Shown: positions 26,448 to 35,354, numbered from the stretch's first letter. The stretch is DNA of 64,000 bases from Leuconostoc lactis (GCF_007954625.1 NZ_CP042420.1:310001-374000), one strand, 5' to 3'. Program-made: numbers and translations. The notes: a model not told the origin generated them from the sequence alone.

Positions 26448-27301
26448 TATTTTTCTCCTTTAAAATAACTGATTGGTTTGTTCACTTCTGTTTTGGTGCC
26501 ATGATACTTCGCAGCAATATAGGCTTGCGAGGCTTTGTCATGATAAAGCGTCAATAACTTCCGATAAGTTGGATTGTTTTGGCTTTTTGTAGCGGTGGCT
26601 AAAATGTTGATATTCGCCCGCGTATGGCCGTTGACATGTTCATAAGCCAGCGCATCTTTTAACACATTCAAACCACTGGCTTGTGAAATAGAATTAGACA
26701 TCAAGACGGCCGCAATTTTTGGATCTTTAACAACACGGCCGCCAGTGGTGTCATCAATTTCTTGAAACTTAAAATGCTTGGGGTTACTGGTGATTTTTTC
26801 TAAGCCATCTAACGCGCCAAACCCAGGTGCCAGTGTCAATAAGCCATTATCAGCCAAGAGCTTTAACCCACGTGCTTCATCTGCCAAATCTTTGGCAATG
26901 GCAATCGTTGCCCCATCGGGCAAGTCTTTAAGCGTCCGGTAGTGACTCGAATAAATCCCCATCGGTTCAAGATATGTCGTACCCAGATTCGCTAGCTTCC
27001 CCACTTTACTGGCTTTGTTAAAGGCGTCAAAGTAGCCATAACTTTGGAACGCATTCACATCAACCTGACCCTGTGCCGTGGCCACATTCAATGCTTGCCC
27101 ATCTGTAAATTCTTTTACCTGAATCTTAAGATGTAATTGTTTCGCTTGCTTGCTCTGCGCTAAATGGCGCCAAATATCGGCATCGCTGGTCACCGATCCT
27201 ACCGTTATGATATTGGTTGGTCGCTGCTTAACGGTTGCCCAAGTGATTCCTACGACCAGTATACTCGCTAAAATAAGCCCAATCCAAGTTTTTTTACGCA
27301 T
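26447..27301 (-). CDS. metQ: MetQ/NlpA-family substrate-binding protein without lipobox
   Basis: 284 residues. It resembles the methionine-binding MetQ family: [21 protein letters not shown] near 83, [20 protein letters not shown] near 108-127, and [15 protein letters not shown] near 60. It should bind methionine for a MetNI ABC transporter, but no metN or metI is in the window. The N-terminal hydrophobic helix has no cysteine, so no lipid anchor. Start at the ATG 27301 with GGAG 5 bases upstream. It lies between the first MetE-like gene and luxS. Confidence 0.85.
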   Translation of the reverse strand: MRKKTWIGLILASILVVGITWATVKQRPTNIITVGSVTSDADIWRHLAQSKQAKQLHLKIQVKEFTDGQALNVATAQGQVDVNAFQSYGYFDAFNKASKVGKLANLGTTYLEPMGIYSSHYRTLKDLPDGATIAIAKDLADEARGLKLLADNGLLTLAPGFGALDGLEKITSNPKHFKFQEIDDTTGGRVVKDPKIAAVLMSNSISQASGLNVLKDALAYEHVNGHTRANINILATATKSQNNPTYRKLLTLYHDKASQAYIAAKYHGTKTEVNKPISYFKGEK

Positions 27302-27334
27302 CACATCTCCTATACACGCTTGTTAAAATTCCCC

Positions 27335-28462
27335 TTAAACAGTCGCCAGTTCTTGATCGGCAATCGTTTTAATCAACGCTAACTTACGCCACTGATCTGG
27401 AATCGTTAAGATATTGCCTTCTTCGGTTGACGAAAAACCACATTGTGTTGATAAGGCAAGTTGCGCTTTGGGCACGTATTGCGCTGCTTCGTTAATCCGA
27501 GCGACGACATCGTCAACGGCTTCTAAATCTGCTGATTTAGAGGTGAATAAGCCCAACACAATTTCAACATTTGGTCGCCCATTATAAATATCTGCCAACG
27601 GTCCAAAGTCACCGGAACGTTCATTGTCATATTCGAGGAAGAACGCATCGTAATTTAACTGGCCCAAATATTTGGCAACGGGTTCATAACCCCCTTCAAA
27701 CAAATATGTCGATTTAAAGTTACCGCGGCAAATATGGGTGGATAGCTTCAAGTCGTCTGGTAAGCCGGCCAATGCTTGGTTAATGACATAGACATCATCT
27801 TGCGCTGTTTGCTCAAACGGCGCCCGTGCATCCGGATCATCTGCATTGGCATTCAATTGGGCAATGAGGTAGGCCCAAGTTGTATCATCCAATTGTATGT
27901 AACGTGCCCCCAAGTCATAGAAATGTTGGAGCGTATCATGATAGGCTTGTGCCAAATCGTCCAAAAACGCTTGCCACGTTGGATAGTAATCTGACCAGCC
28001 ATCTGAGCGTTGATCGCGATTAATGATGAGACTTGGTGACGGAATCGTGACTTTCGGTTCCACACCTTCAGGTACAAGCGATTGGAGGTATTTAAAATCA
28101 TCAAAAAACGGATGATTCAAATTCGCATGCACTGGACCGTTGAGGCGAATGTTTGTCGAACGGGTCTTTTCACCGTGAAATTTATATGATGTTTCCTGAT
28201 CATAAAATTCAAACCCTCCGAGTTGTCCCAGAAAGTCTAAATGCCACCATGACCGGTTAAATTCACCATCTGTCACTGCCGACAAACCGGCTGCTACTTG
28301 TGCGTCGACTAAATCTTTAATCGCGGCATGCTGCACCTGCAAAAGTGCTGCTTTGGTGATTTCGCCCTTGGCGTATTGCTCGCGAGCTGTTTTCAACGCG
28401 TCTGGCCGCAAGTAAGACCCGACTTGATCAAAATGGTACTGTAATTTCCGAGCTGTTGTCAT
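27335..28462 (-). CDS. MetE-like methionine synthase, C-terminal-domain type, copy 1
   Basis: 375 residues, homologous to the copy at 24650 (shared YHFDQVGSYLRPDALK-type start, TDGEFNRSWWHLD, STHICRGNFKS and STQCGFSSTEEGN near the C-terminus). It methylates homocysteine to methionine with a zinc-bound thiolate. Strong GAGGAG ribosome site. It follows metC by 14 bases, so product flow metA-metB-metC-metE follows gene order. Confidence 0.88.
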   Translation of the reverse strand: MTTARKLQYHFDQVGSYLRPDALKTAREQYAKGEITKAALLQVQHAAIKDLVDAQVAAGLSAVTDGEFNRSWWHLDFLGQLGGFEFYDQETSYKFHGEKTRSTNIRLNGPVHANLNHPFFDDFKYLQSLVPEGVEPKVTIPSPSLIINRDQRSDGWSDYYPTWQAFLDDLAQAYHDTLQHFYDLGARYIQLDDTTWAYLIAQLNANADDPDARAPFEQTAQDDVYVINQALAGLPDDLKLSTHICRGNFKSTYLFEGGYEPVAKYLGQLNYDAFFLEYDNERSGDFGPLADIYNGRPNVEIVLGLFTSKSADLEAVDDVVARINEAAQYVPKAQLALSTQCGFSSTEEGNILTIPDQWRKLALIKTIADQELATV

Positions 28463-28476
28463 CTTTTTTCTCCTCT

Positions 28477-29622
28477 TTATACTTCAATTTGTGCTAATGC
28501 GTGGTCGAGATCAGCTATCAGATCCGTCACATCTTCTAGTCCCACGGAAAACCGCAACAACCCTGGTGTAATCCCACTGGCTGATAGTTCCGATTGATTC
28601 AATTCGGCGTGGCTCATCTTTGGTGGATAACTCACAATACTTTCCACAGCGCCTAAACTAACGGAAAACACCGGAATTTTTAAGGCTGTGACCACTTTTC
28701 TGGCGTTGTCTTGACTACCAACATCAAAACTCAACACCGCGCCCCCACTGGTGGCTTGGCTGGTGTGAATGGTATGGCCTGGATGAGTCGCCAGTCCTGG
28801 ATACAGTACACGCGTGACGCTTGGATGTTGCGCTAGATGTTGCGCCAGTTGCAATGCCGATTGGCTAGATTGCGCCATCCGCACCCCAAGCGTTTTAATC
28901 CCGCGCAATAATAGCCAAGTATCTAACACACCTAGTGTCGCCCCAACCGCGTTTTGAATAAAGTAAATCCGCTCAGCCAACTGCTTGTCTTTGACCACCA
29001 CGGCGCCCGCCAAAATATCAGAATGTCCGGCGAGAAACTTGGTTGCTGAATGCACCACGATATCCACGCCTAAGTCCAAAGGTTTTTGGAAAAATGGCGA
29101 CATGAACGTGTTATCGGCAATCGTCAGCAACCCATGTTGTTTTGCCACAGCGACAATGGCCGCAATATCTGTGATTTGCAACACTGGGTTGGACGGCGTC
29201 TCAATATATAGTGCCTTGGTGGCTGGTGTAATCGCTGCGGTCACAGCGGCGACATCGCTAAAATCAACGAAAGTATGCGTAATGCCCCAGCGGGGCAAAA
29301 TGTCTTCCAAGACACGAAACGTCCCGCCATAAACATGCTTGCTGACGACAAGATGATCCCCTGATGACAAGGTGAACAACACACTACTGATGGCGGCCAT
29401 CCCCGTACTGAATAAAAAGCCTTGCGTCCCGTGCTCAAGTTTAGCAATTGCTTGCTCGCCTGATTCACGCGTCGGATTACCAGAACGCGCATAATCAAAA
29501 TGCCCAAACGTATCAAATGACGCTTGATGGAACGTCGAACTGAGCTGAATCGGGGTATTAATCGCCCCAGACAACGGGTCGTGTGCTGTTGTGGCTTGAA
29601 TTAAATCTGTCCAATCACTCAT
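28477..29622 (-). CDS. metC: Cystathionine beta-lyase (PLP-dependent)
   Basis: 381 residues, Cys/Met-metabolism PLP family. It cleaves cystathionine to homocysteine, pyruvate and ammonia. The PLP lysine is in VVHSATKFLAGHSD near 197; YARSGNPTRE near 44 and IETPSNPVLQITDI near 140 are family marks. MetC and MetB are hard to separate by motif; position after metB and the GxxxSVGLED tail favour MetC. It overlaps metB by 4 bases (ATGA). Confidence 0.85.
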   Translation of the reverse strand: MSDWTDLIQATTAHDPLSGAINTPIQLSSTFHQASFDTFGHFDYARSGNPTRESGEQAIAKLEHGTQGFLFSTGMAAISSVLFTLSSGDHLVVSKHVYGGTFRVLEDILPRWGITHTFVDFSDVAAVTAAITPATKALYIETPSNPVLQITDIAAIVAVAKQHGLLTIADNTFMSPFFQKPLDLGVDIVVHSATKFLAGHSDILAGAVVVKDKQLAERIYFIQNAVGATLGVLDTWLLLRGIKTLGVRMAQSSQSALQLAQHLAQHPSVTRVLYPGLATHPGHTIHTSQATSGGAVLSFDVGSQDNARKVVTALKIPVFSVSLGAVESIVSYPPKMSHAELNQSELSASGITPGLLRFSVGLEDVTDLIADLDHALAQIEV

Positions 29623-30728
29623 TTTTTCGCTCCTTCAATGGCTTGGACTAAATCTTGTAACAAGTCCGTTTTGTCCTCCAGCCCAGCACTTAGCCGAACT
29701 AACTGATCCGAAATACCTAATGCATCCCGCTGGGATTGGCTCATATCATGATGGGTTTGCACTGCGGGGATGGTAATCAATGTTTCTGGGCCACCGAGGC
29801 TTTCTGCAAACGACCCAATTGTTAACCCTTTCAAAAAGTGATCGACATCATACCCATCTGCCAAATAAAAACTCACCATGCCACCCACGCCAGCGTATAA
29901 GACTTTGGCCACGCCTGGTACTGTCTTTAAGGCATCCGCCAAAAATTGACCATTTTCATGATGTCGCGCCATGCGTAAATGTAAGGTTTTCAAGCTGCGT
30001 AACAGTAACCAAGCACTAAAAGGATCAAGCACCTGTCCACGCGTGACCAAACTAGCCGCCAATTTTTCCGCAATCGTGGCTTGATTCGTCACAACCGCAC
30101 CGGCCAAAATATCGTTGTGACCGCCCAAGTACTTCGTTGCAGAATGAACGACCACATCAGCGCCAAGTGTTAAAGGCTGTTGAAAAATCGGGGTTAAAAA
30201 GGTGTTGTCCACCGCAATGATAATGTCTGGTCGGACAGCTTTAACCGCCGTACTCAGTGCTTGAATATCGGTAATTTTCATGGTTGGATTAGAAGGTGTC
30301 TCCAGCCAGATGAGCTTGGTTTCGGGTCGAATTTGTGTCAGAAAGTCATCTAAATCACGACACGCGGTATAGCTCACCCCACTGTGAACCACTAAATCAT
30401 CAAAGTAACGGAAAGTCCCACCATATAAATCATCACTGGTTAAAAAATGATCGCCCGTTTTCAACAAAGTCGCAAACACCAAATCAATGGCGGCCATCCC
30501 CGAACTGGTCGCAAAACCCTGCACGCCATGTTCTAAGCGTGCCAGCTGTTCTTCTAACACTTGTCGCGTTGGTGTGCTTAAGCGCGCATAGTCAAAACCC
30601 GTAGACTCGCCTAACCCTGGATGGCGATAGGCCGTGGAAAAGTAAAGTGGCGTAACCACTGCACCTGTTTGCGCATCGTCTGTCCCATTGCCCCCTTGGG
30701 CTAGTAATGTATCAATCGTTGTTGTCAT
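29619..30728 (-). CDS. metB: Cystathionine gamma-synthase / O-acylhomoserine sulfhydrylase family
   Basis: 369 residues. PLP lysine in VVHSATKYLGGHND near 192; YARLSTPTRQVLEEQLA near 48 is typical of MetI/MetB from Bacillus and lactobacilli. It joins activated homoserine with cysteine to cystathionine; similar enzymes (MetI) also use sulfide. GAGGAG ribosome site. Second gene of the operon, after metA which supplies the activated homoserine. Confidence 0.85.
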   Translation of the reverse strand: MTTTIDTLLAQGGNGTDDAQTGAVVTPLYFSTAYRHPGLGESTGFDYARLSTPTRQVLEEQLARLEHGVQGFATSSGMAAIDLVFATLLKTGDHFLTSDDLYGGTFRYFDDLVVHSGVSYTACRDLDDFLTQIRPETKLIWLETPSNPTMKITDIQALSTAVKAVRPDIIIAVDNTFLTPIFQQPLTLGADVVVHSATKYLGGHNDILAGAVVTNQATIAEKLAASLVTRGQVLDPFSAWLLLRSLKTLHLRMARHHENGQFLADALKTVPGVAKVLYAGVGGMVSFYLADGYDVDHFLKGLTIGSFAESLGGPETLITIPAVQTHHDMSQSQRDALGISDQLVRLSAGLEDKTDLLQDLVQAIEGAKK

Positions 30729-30748
30729 CGTTACTCCTCTAAAATCAT

Positions 30749-31630
30749 TTATGCTTGTACTGCCGGGACAATGTCAACGACCGCCGGTCGCTGAGCTTGA
30801 CTGACCAGCAAATGGCCCCAATTTTTGAAAAACTGCACAGCAGATGCTGACCAAGAATTCACCGGTTCACCCGCACGATAATAATTTTCTGGCGGTAACA
30901 TGGCCGGCTCTGAGTGCTGATCGCGTAAAAATTCATCATGTAACGTGTGCGTCGCATACTCTAAATGCCCCGTCACATAGGTCGTCCGTTTCGTATCATC
31001 GCGTAAAATGAATGCGCCGACGCGATCATCACCAGCCACCTTTAATCGTTGGGCAACTGCGCGATTTGGAATGGTAAAATACCGTGAATGTGGCATCGCC
31101 AAGTCGCTCATTTGCGCTAATAGCGGATGTACCTGCCCAAGTGTTGGCTGGTTGTGGTAGACACCAAAGATTTTATCGCCAACATGACGCACTGGGAAGT
31201 TGCGTTCGACATAGCCGGCCCCATAGGCCGCCCAGCAAGTCAGTAGACTTTCTCTTACATGAGTTTGCCGCCATACCAGCAATTGTTGAAACTCGGTCCA
31301 GTAGTCAATTGCCGTCACTTTTTCGCGGTCAACTGGTGCACCTGTCACGATTAAGCCATCAAATTGCTGGTGCCAAATGTCGGCTAAAGTCACATAATTT
31401 TTTTCAATCAGCTCACGGTCATGACGAATAACGTGCGTAGCGGGTACGGCAAATGTCACCCGCACATTGATCGGTAATTGGGCCAAGAGTTGGGCAAACT
31501 GTTCTTCCGTTTGGCGCCGATTCGGCATGAGATTCACCAATAAAATGCTGACGGTTGGCTGCAAGACACGATATTGGCCAATGACCAATTGGTCATGTCG
31601 TAATAAGCCATTTTGTAATATGACACTCAT
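30749..31630 (-). CDS. metA: Homoserine O-acyltransferase MetA
   Basis: 293 residues. It activates homoserine with an acyl-CoA (acetyl in most Firmicute MetA proteins, succinyl in E. coli; not decided here). Family marks: LMPNRRQTEEQFAQLL near 34, GAPVDREKV near 97-105, the nucleophile Cys in ESLLTCWAAYGAGY near 132, and VTGHLEYATHTL near 222. Two ATGs (31633, 31630) follow AAAGGAG; the second has the better spacing. First gene after the T-box leader. Confidence 0.92.
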   Translation of the reverse strand: MSVILQNGLLRHDQLVIGQYRVLQPTVSILLVNLMPNRRQTEEQFAQLLAQLPINVRVTFAVPATHVIRHDRELIEKNYVTLADIWHQQFDGLIVTGAPVDREKVTAIDYWTEFQQLLVWRQTHVRESLLTCWAAYGAGYVERNFPVRHVGDKIFGVYHNQPTLGQVHPLLAQMSDLAMPHSRYFTIPNRAVAQRLKVAGDDRVGAFILRDDTKRTTYVTGHLEYATHTLHDEFLRDQHSEPAMLPPENYYRAGEPVNSWSASAVQFFKNWGHLLVSQAQRPAVVDIVPAVQA

Positions 31631-31660
31631 CATTCACTCCTTTTAACATCATGCGAAAAC

Positions 31661-31988
31661 AAAAAAATCCCGTAGTCTAAAATTAGACTACGGGACGCAA
31701 AAATAACGTGTTACCACCCAGTGTTTATGTAGGGCTCTCGCACCCACACCTCAAACGTACGCCCACCACATCTCGTCGAGAACATCTGTGAGATCTTTCG
31801 GGTTATACGTTGTGCGTTAACGAGCACCACCGACTTCAACTTACCGCGCTACACAGATGGGTGTCCGCTTGCTCGTCTCTGTAATCACTCCAAGACCATT
31901 TTCCAACAGTTATTTTATCGACTTACACCAACCATCGACTCTCTGTGTAAAATACCATGTTGTACTTATCTCTTCACCGTTTATATTG
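31661..31988 (-). promoter_or_regulatory. Methionine T-box riboswitch leader
   Basis: A 330-base leader with no gene on either strand. On the minus strand it has AGAGAGTCGATGGTTGGTGT, typical of the stem I distal region (about 31930-31949). A likely specifier AUG is at 31897-31899. The T-box-like GGGTGGTAACACG (31707-31719) matches the GGGTGGNACCGCG type with changes after UGGU. The final terminator has a perfect 13-bp stem (31668-31680 with 31683-31695) and seven T. Uncharged tRNA-Met should favour the antiterminator and switch the met genes on. The UGGU bulge fits a tRNA with an A discriminator. Confidence 0.85.
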
Positions 31989-31994
31989 TCATTA

Positions 31995-32023
31995 ACTATA
32001 ACTTTTATTCTGTGAACTGTCAA
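31995..32023 (-). promoter_or_regulatory. Promoter of the met operon
   Basis: TTGACA (32018-32023), 17 bases, TATAGT (31995-32000) on the minus strand. This places the transcript start near 31988, at the beginning of the T-box leader. Confidence 0.85.
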
Positions 32024-32113
32024 CACTTATTTGTCATTTATTTTTTAATCTTCTCATTTTGCAGTCATGATACTTAACTAAGCAAAGTATTTAACGTCGT
32101 AAAATTTTTATGG

Positions 32114-32119
32114 TATACT
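32114..32119 (+). promoter_or_regulatory. -10 of the thioredoxin-like gene
   Basis: Extended -10 TGGTATACT with TATACT at 32114-32119; TTTAAC 18 bases upstream could be the -35. The region from 32024 to 32100, between this and the divergent met promoter, shows nothing else. Confidence 0.6.
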
Positions 32120-32153
32120 GACTTCATTCAAAATCAATTAGGAGTCTTAAAAC

Positions 32154-32483
32154 ATGTACGAACCTACTCATCATTCAGATGCTGTCGTTGAAGAAAATAT
32201 TAACAAGCCAGGGCGCAATGTGATGTTTTTGTCAGCAGATTGGTGTGGTGATTGCCGCGCTATCAAGCCATTTGTACAAAATATTAAGGATACCATTAGC
32301 CAAACTGCTAACTGGTTCGATGCCGACCGTGACGAAAATCTGGCGGTTGCAACTAAGTACAATATGCGTGGTATCCCATCTTTTGTTTTATTTGAAGATG
32401 GTCAAGAAGTATCACGTATTGGTCACGGTGAACGCTTGACACCACAACAAGTGCTCGACTGGTATCAAAGTACACAAGCCTAA
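32154..32483 (+). CDS. Thioredoxin-like protein with CGDC motif
   Basis: 109 residues, thioredoxin fold with the redox motif ADWCGDCRAIKPF at about 28-40 and the cis-proline region RGIPSFVLFEDG near 72. The motif differs from CGPC of true thioredoxin and matches the YtpP-like group. Likely a cytoplasmic disulfide reductase; partner unknown. TAGGAG ribosome site. Single gene with its own promoter and terminator, divergent from the met operon. Confidence 0.85.
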   Translation: MYEPTHHSDAVVEENINKPGRNVMFLSADWCGDCRAIKPFVQNIKDTISQTANWFDADRDENLAVATKYNMRGIPSFVLFEDGQEVSRIGHGERLTPQQVLDWYQSTQA

Positions 32484-32486
32484 TCA

Positions 32487-32520
32487 AAAGGACCCTGTTT
32501 TTATCACAGGGTCCTTTTTT
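32487..32520 (+). terminator. Terminator of the thioredoxin-like gene
   Basis: 11-bp stem AAAGGACCCTG/CAGGGTCCTTT (32487-32497 with 32507-32517) and T run. Symmetric enough to end the converging VOC transcript too. Confidence 0.88.
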
Positions 32521-32911
32521 ATTGGGCTAAAATTTCACAGAATTCAATAATTTCTTGGTTCGGACCTAAGATATTAAAGTAGCGAATGCCATGCTGCCAG
32601 AAAGTTGGGATACTTTGAATGTCATGATCAATCAGTTCAAAACCCGCTGCCTTGGCCGCTGCAAATGCTTTTTCAATATCCGTCGCATCTAATGAGACAT
32701 GGTTAATCGCACCGGCATGCCCAACTGGCTCACCTTCCCAAGTTTCAATCACGAGGTTACCTAATTTTAGAAAGGCACAACGACTATTACCGTTAGGGAA
32801 TAAGCCAGTTTGTTCAAAACCGAGTGCTTCGTAAAAAGCAATGGTTGCTGCTAAGTCTTTTGTTGGTATGCCGACGTGTTGTACACCGGTCACATAATCT
32901 TGAATCGCCAT
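32519..32911 (-). CDS. VOC (glyoxalase/dioxygenase) superfamily protein
   Basis: 130 residues with two beta-alpha-beta-beta-beta repeats. Possible metal ligands: His in VQHVGIPTKDL (about 12), Glu in LVIETWEGE, His in INHVSLD, Glu in NQEIIEFCE near the end. The ligand pattern and length resemble glyoxalase-I-like proteins, but the function is not determined. GGAG ribosome site. It follows the FucP-like permease by 11 bases, so the two form one operon. Confidence 0.8.
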   Translation of the reverse strand: MAIQDYVTGVQHVGIPTKDLAATIAFYEALGFEQTGLFPNGNSRCAFLKLGNLVIETWEGEPVGHAGAINHVSLDATDIEKAFAAAKAAGFELIDHDIQSIPTFWQHGIRYFNILGPNQEIIEFCEILAQ

Positions 32912-32922
32912 TATTTTCTCCT

Positions 32923-34263
32923 TTAACGTCCTGTCGCCATATCTTGTTTAACTTCTGTTGCAAAATAATAACTCACTAGTGCAAACGCAATCGTTGGCAC
33001 CAGGAATGACAATTGCATCGATCCCACTGCATCAGATACGAGGCCTTGAACAGCGGGGATAACGGCACCGCCCACAATGGCCATAACCAAAATGGCGCCT
33101 GCTGTTTCAGTGTAACGCTTATCTGTTACATGATCTAAGGTATGCGCGTAAATCGTTGGCCATTGTGGGCCAAAGAAGAAGCTCGCCCCAACGGCTGCAT
33201 ACACAGCGATCATGCCTGGCGCAAATGTTGCGAGCAATAGCGCCAAGGTGCCAAGTACTGAGTAAGCCATCAAAACTTGGGTCGCTTTCAATTGCGTAAA
33301 GAGCCAAGTCGCCACAACCTTCCCTAAAAAGAACACAACATACGAATAGATCATGAAGTTTGAGGCCGCGGCATCTGTAATATGATGATTCACATCCAAC
33401 GCCAGCCGGATAGTAAATGACCAAACAGCCGTCTGCATCCCCACATAAATGAATTGTGCCAACACACCTTTTTTGAAGCGATCGTTCTGCCTCAAATAGG
33501 CAATTGACTGACGAAAACTCACTTTAGCCATCTGTGTCCCCGTCACAATCGGCTTGGCACTTGGCATCTTCGTCACAGCTAAGATGAGCAACATGATAAC
33601 TAGCACGAACAAAATATATTTGTAAGGTTGGAGGGTTAATTGCAACATGCTTTCGCCGTAAGCCAGCCGTTCTGCGCCATGCAAACTAGCCATTTTTTCA
33701 GACAGGTTCCCCACCGAACCAAAAATCAAATACTTGCCCAACAAAATCCCAGCAATACTGCCCACCGGATTCAGGATTTGTGAAATATTTAAACGCAAAT
33801 TGGCATATTTCTTGGGTCCCATCATCACACTGTAGGTGTCACTAGCTGTTTCTAGGAATGATAACCCAATGGCGATGGCAAAAATAGCCACGAGAAACAT
33901 CGAATAGGTCGCCACCCGCGATGCCGGGAAAAATAAGCCAGCACCTAAGATATAAGCGACCAACCCCGTCATAATAGTCACTTTATAAGAGGCCTTGCGA
34001 ATAACAAAACTGGCAGGAATTGCGACTAGAAAATACCCGCCGTAAAATGCTGACTGCACAAAGGCAGTTGCCGCATCATTTAAAGCAAAAACTGTTTTAA
34101 ACTGCGTAATTAAAATATCATTTAAACTCGCCGCTGTTCCCCACAACGGAAACATCAACGACACAATGATAAATTGGAAAATCGGTGTCTTTTTAAGATA
34201 CCCATCAGCCAACTGACCAAAATCCTTGTGCTTTTTAGCAACAACCCCAACTGAATTAATCAT
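32923..34263 (-). CDS. FucP-family sugar:proton symporter (major facilitator)
   Basis: 446 residues, about 12 membrane helices. It resembles L-fucose permeases (FHS group): FPLWGTAASLNDILITQF near 38, ASDTYSVMMGPKKYANLRLN near 140, and FFGPQWPTIYAHTLDHVT near 385. No fucose enzymes are nearby, so the sugar (fucose, glucose, galactose or other) is uncertain. Start at 34263 after GAGGAG; the longer reading lacks one and adds 45 non-membrane residues. cre sites flank its promoter, so it should be shut down on preferred sugars. Confidence 0.8.
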   Translation of the reverse strand: MINSVGVVAKKHKDFGQLADGYLKKTPIFQFIIVSLMFPLWGTAASLNDILITQFKTVFALNDAATAFVQSAFYGGYFLVAIPASFVIRKASYKVTIMTGLVAYILGAGLFFPASRVATYSMFLVAIFAIAIGLSFLETASDTYSVMMGPKKYANLRLNISQILNPVGSIAGILLGKYLIFGSVGNLSEKMASLHGAERLAYGESMLQLTLQPYKYILFVLVIMLLILAVTKMPSAKPIVTGTQMAKVSFRQSIAYLRQNDRFKKGVLAQFIYVGMQTAVWSFTIRLALDVNHHITDAAASNFMIYSYVVFFLGKVVATWLFTQLKATQVLMAYSVLGTLALLLATFAPGMIAVYAAVGASFFFGPQWPTIYAHTLDHVTDKRYTETAGAILVMAIVGGAVIPAVQGLVSDAVGSMQLSFLVPTIAFALVSYYFATEVKQDMATGR

Positions 34264-34298
34264 GCCTGTTCTCCTCTGGCTGCAATTTGTGATTTTCC

Positions 34299-34357
34299 TG
34301 TAAGCGTTTTCAGAAACTAAGAATAGCACACTTCTGCCGTCATTGAAAGCCCTTTCA
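34299..34357 (-). promoter_or_regulatory. Promoter of the permease gene flanked by two cre-type sites
   Basis: On the minus strand TTTCAA (34343-34348), 17 bases, TATTCT (34320-34325). TGAAAGGGCTTTCA (34344-34357), a perfectly symmetric cre-like site, overlaps the -35; TGAAAACGCTTACA (34299-34312), a consensus cre, covers the expected transcript start. Confidence 0.7.
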
Positions 34358-34363
34358 TAAATT

Positions 34364-34393
34364 AAATGATTGTATTGTGATGCACAATCATTT
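34364..34393. repeat. 10-bp inverted repeat upstream of the permease promoter
   Basis: AAATGATTGT (34364-34373) and its exact reverse complement ACAATCATTT (34384-34393), 10 bases apart. It lies just upstream of the -35 box, where an activator or specific regulator would bind. Confidence 0.5.
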
Positions 34394-34403
34394 AGCACAC
34401 AAT

Positions 34404-34432
34404 AAAAAGAGCCACCAAATTGGTGACTCTTT
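34404..34432 (-). terminator. Terminator of the ciaRH-htrA unit
   Basis: 12-bp stem with one mismatch (34406-34417 with 34421-34432) and T run on the minus strand. It starts right at the htrA stop codon. Confidence 0.85.
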
Positions 34433-35301
34433 TACTTTTCTGTTTGCTGGATAAAGGCTTCAACAACGTCTGACGGAATGGCGAATCCCATCCCTTCAAC
34501 GTTAGTACCATCGGTTGCAGCAGCAATTTTTGACGAATTAATCCCAACGACTTGCCCTGACAAGTTAATCAATGGTCCGCCAGAGTTACCTGGATTAATG
34601 GCAGCGTCGGTTTGAATGACCGTTTCATCACTCGATCCCGTCTCTTCTGCCGTCAGTTGCCGCTGGGGCGATGAAATAATACCACTCGTCATTGACGTCG
34701 CATATTCAGACCCCAACGGTGACCCAATCGCTAAAACCTGTTCTCCTGATTGGAGCTTACTACTTGGTGCGAAGCTCGCCGCTGTTTTAATCAAGTCTGT
34801 TTTGGCCTTAATGAGAGCCAAATCTTTTTGTTCATTTGTTCCGACAATGGTTGCTTTAACCTTGTCGCCATTTGCCGTAATCACTTGCAAGGCATCCGAA
34901 TTCGCCACCACATGATTGTTGGTGATGATATAGACGTACCCATCCGCAATCTTATAGACGACCCCAGACCCTTCTGAGGCGGTTTGAACTTGGCCATCAC
35001 CAGCTTGCTTTTGACGCCCTGGTTGACCAAACAACCCCGCAAACCCATCTGGTGTTTGGGTCGCATTCTTTTGCAAGTTCTGCACGGTAACCACCGCATT
35101 TTTCACTTTGTTATAGGCCGAAATGGCCGCATCCTGGCTCACATAGGCGGTCGAAGCAATCGTAGCTTGCCCGGCAATATTGGCCACTTTTTTAGTTTCA
35201 GGTTGACGCTGGAACCAAGAATTTGGTTGTGTGCCAGAATACACGACACCACCACCAACTACGGCAGCGACTGCCGCAACTATTATAAGAGAATGTTTCA
35301 T
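34432..35301 (-). CDS. htrA: HtrA-family serine protease lacking a PDZ domain
   Basis: 289 residues from the ATG at 35301 (GGAGGG upstream). N-terminal membrane anchor (about 4-22), then a trypsin-like domain with His130 in IITNNHVV, Asp160 in EQKDLALI and Ser240 in NPGNSGGPL. It should degrade misfolded proteins at the cell surface. Normal HtrA proteins carry one C-terminal PDZ domain and reach about 400 residues; this one ends at GMGFAIPSDVVEAFIQQTEK, exactly where PDZ would begin, and a terminator follows directly. It is third after ciaR and ciaH, as htrA is a CiaRH target in streptococci. Confidence 0.9.
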   Translation of the reverse strand: MKHSLIIVAAVAAVVGGGVVYSGTQPNSWFQRQPETKKVANIAGQATIASTAYVSQDAAISAYNKVKNAVVTVQNLQKNATQTPDGFAGLFGQPGRQKQAGDGQVQTASEGSGVVYKIADGYVYIITNNHVVANSDALQVITANGDKVKATIVGTNEQKDLALIKAKTDLIKTAASFAPSSKLQSGEQVLAIGSPLGSEYATSMTSGIISSPQRQLTAEETGSSDETVIQTDAAINPGNSGGPLINLSGQVVGINSSKIAAATDGTNVEGMGFAIPSDVVEAFIQQTEK

Positions 35302-35354
35302 CACGTGCCCTCCATTTTAATCAACGTGGTCATGCTTGTTTCAATTTTCGTGTG

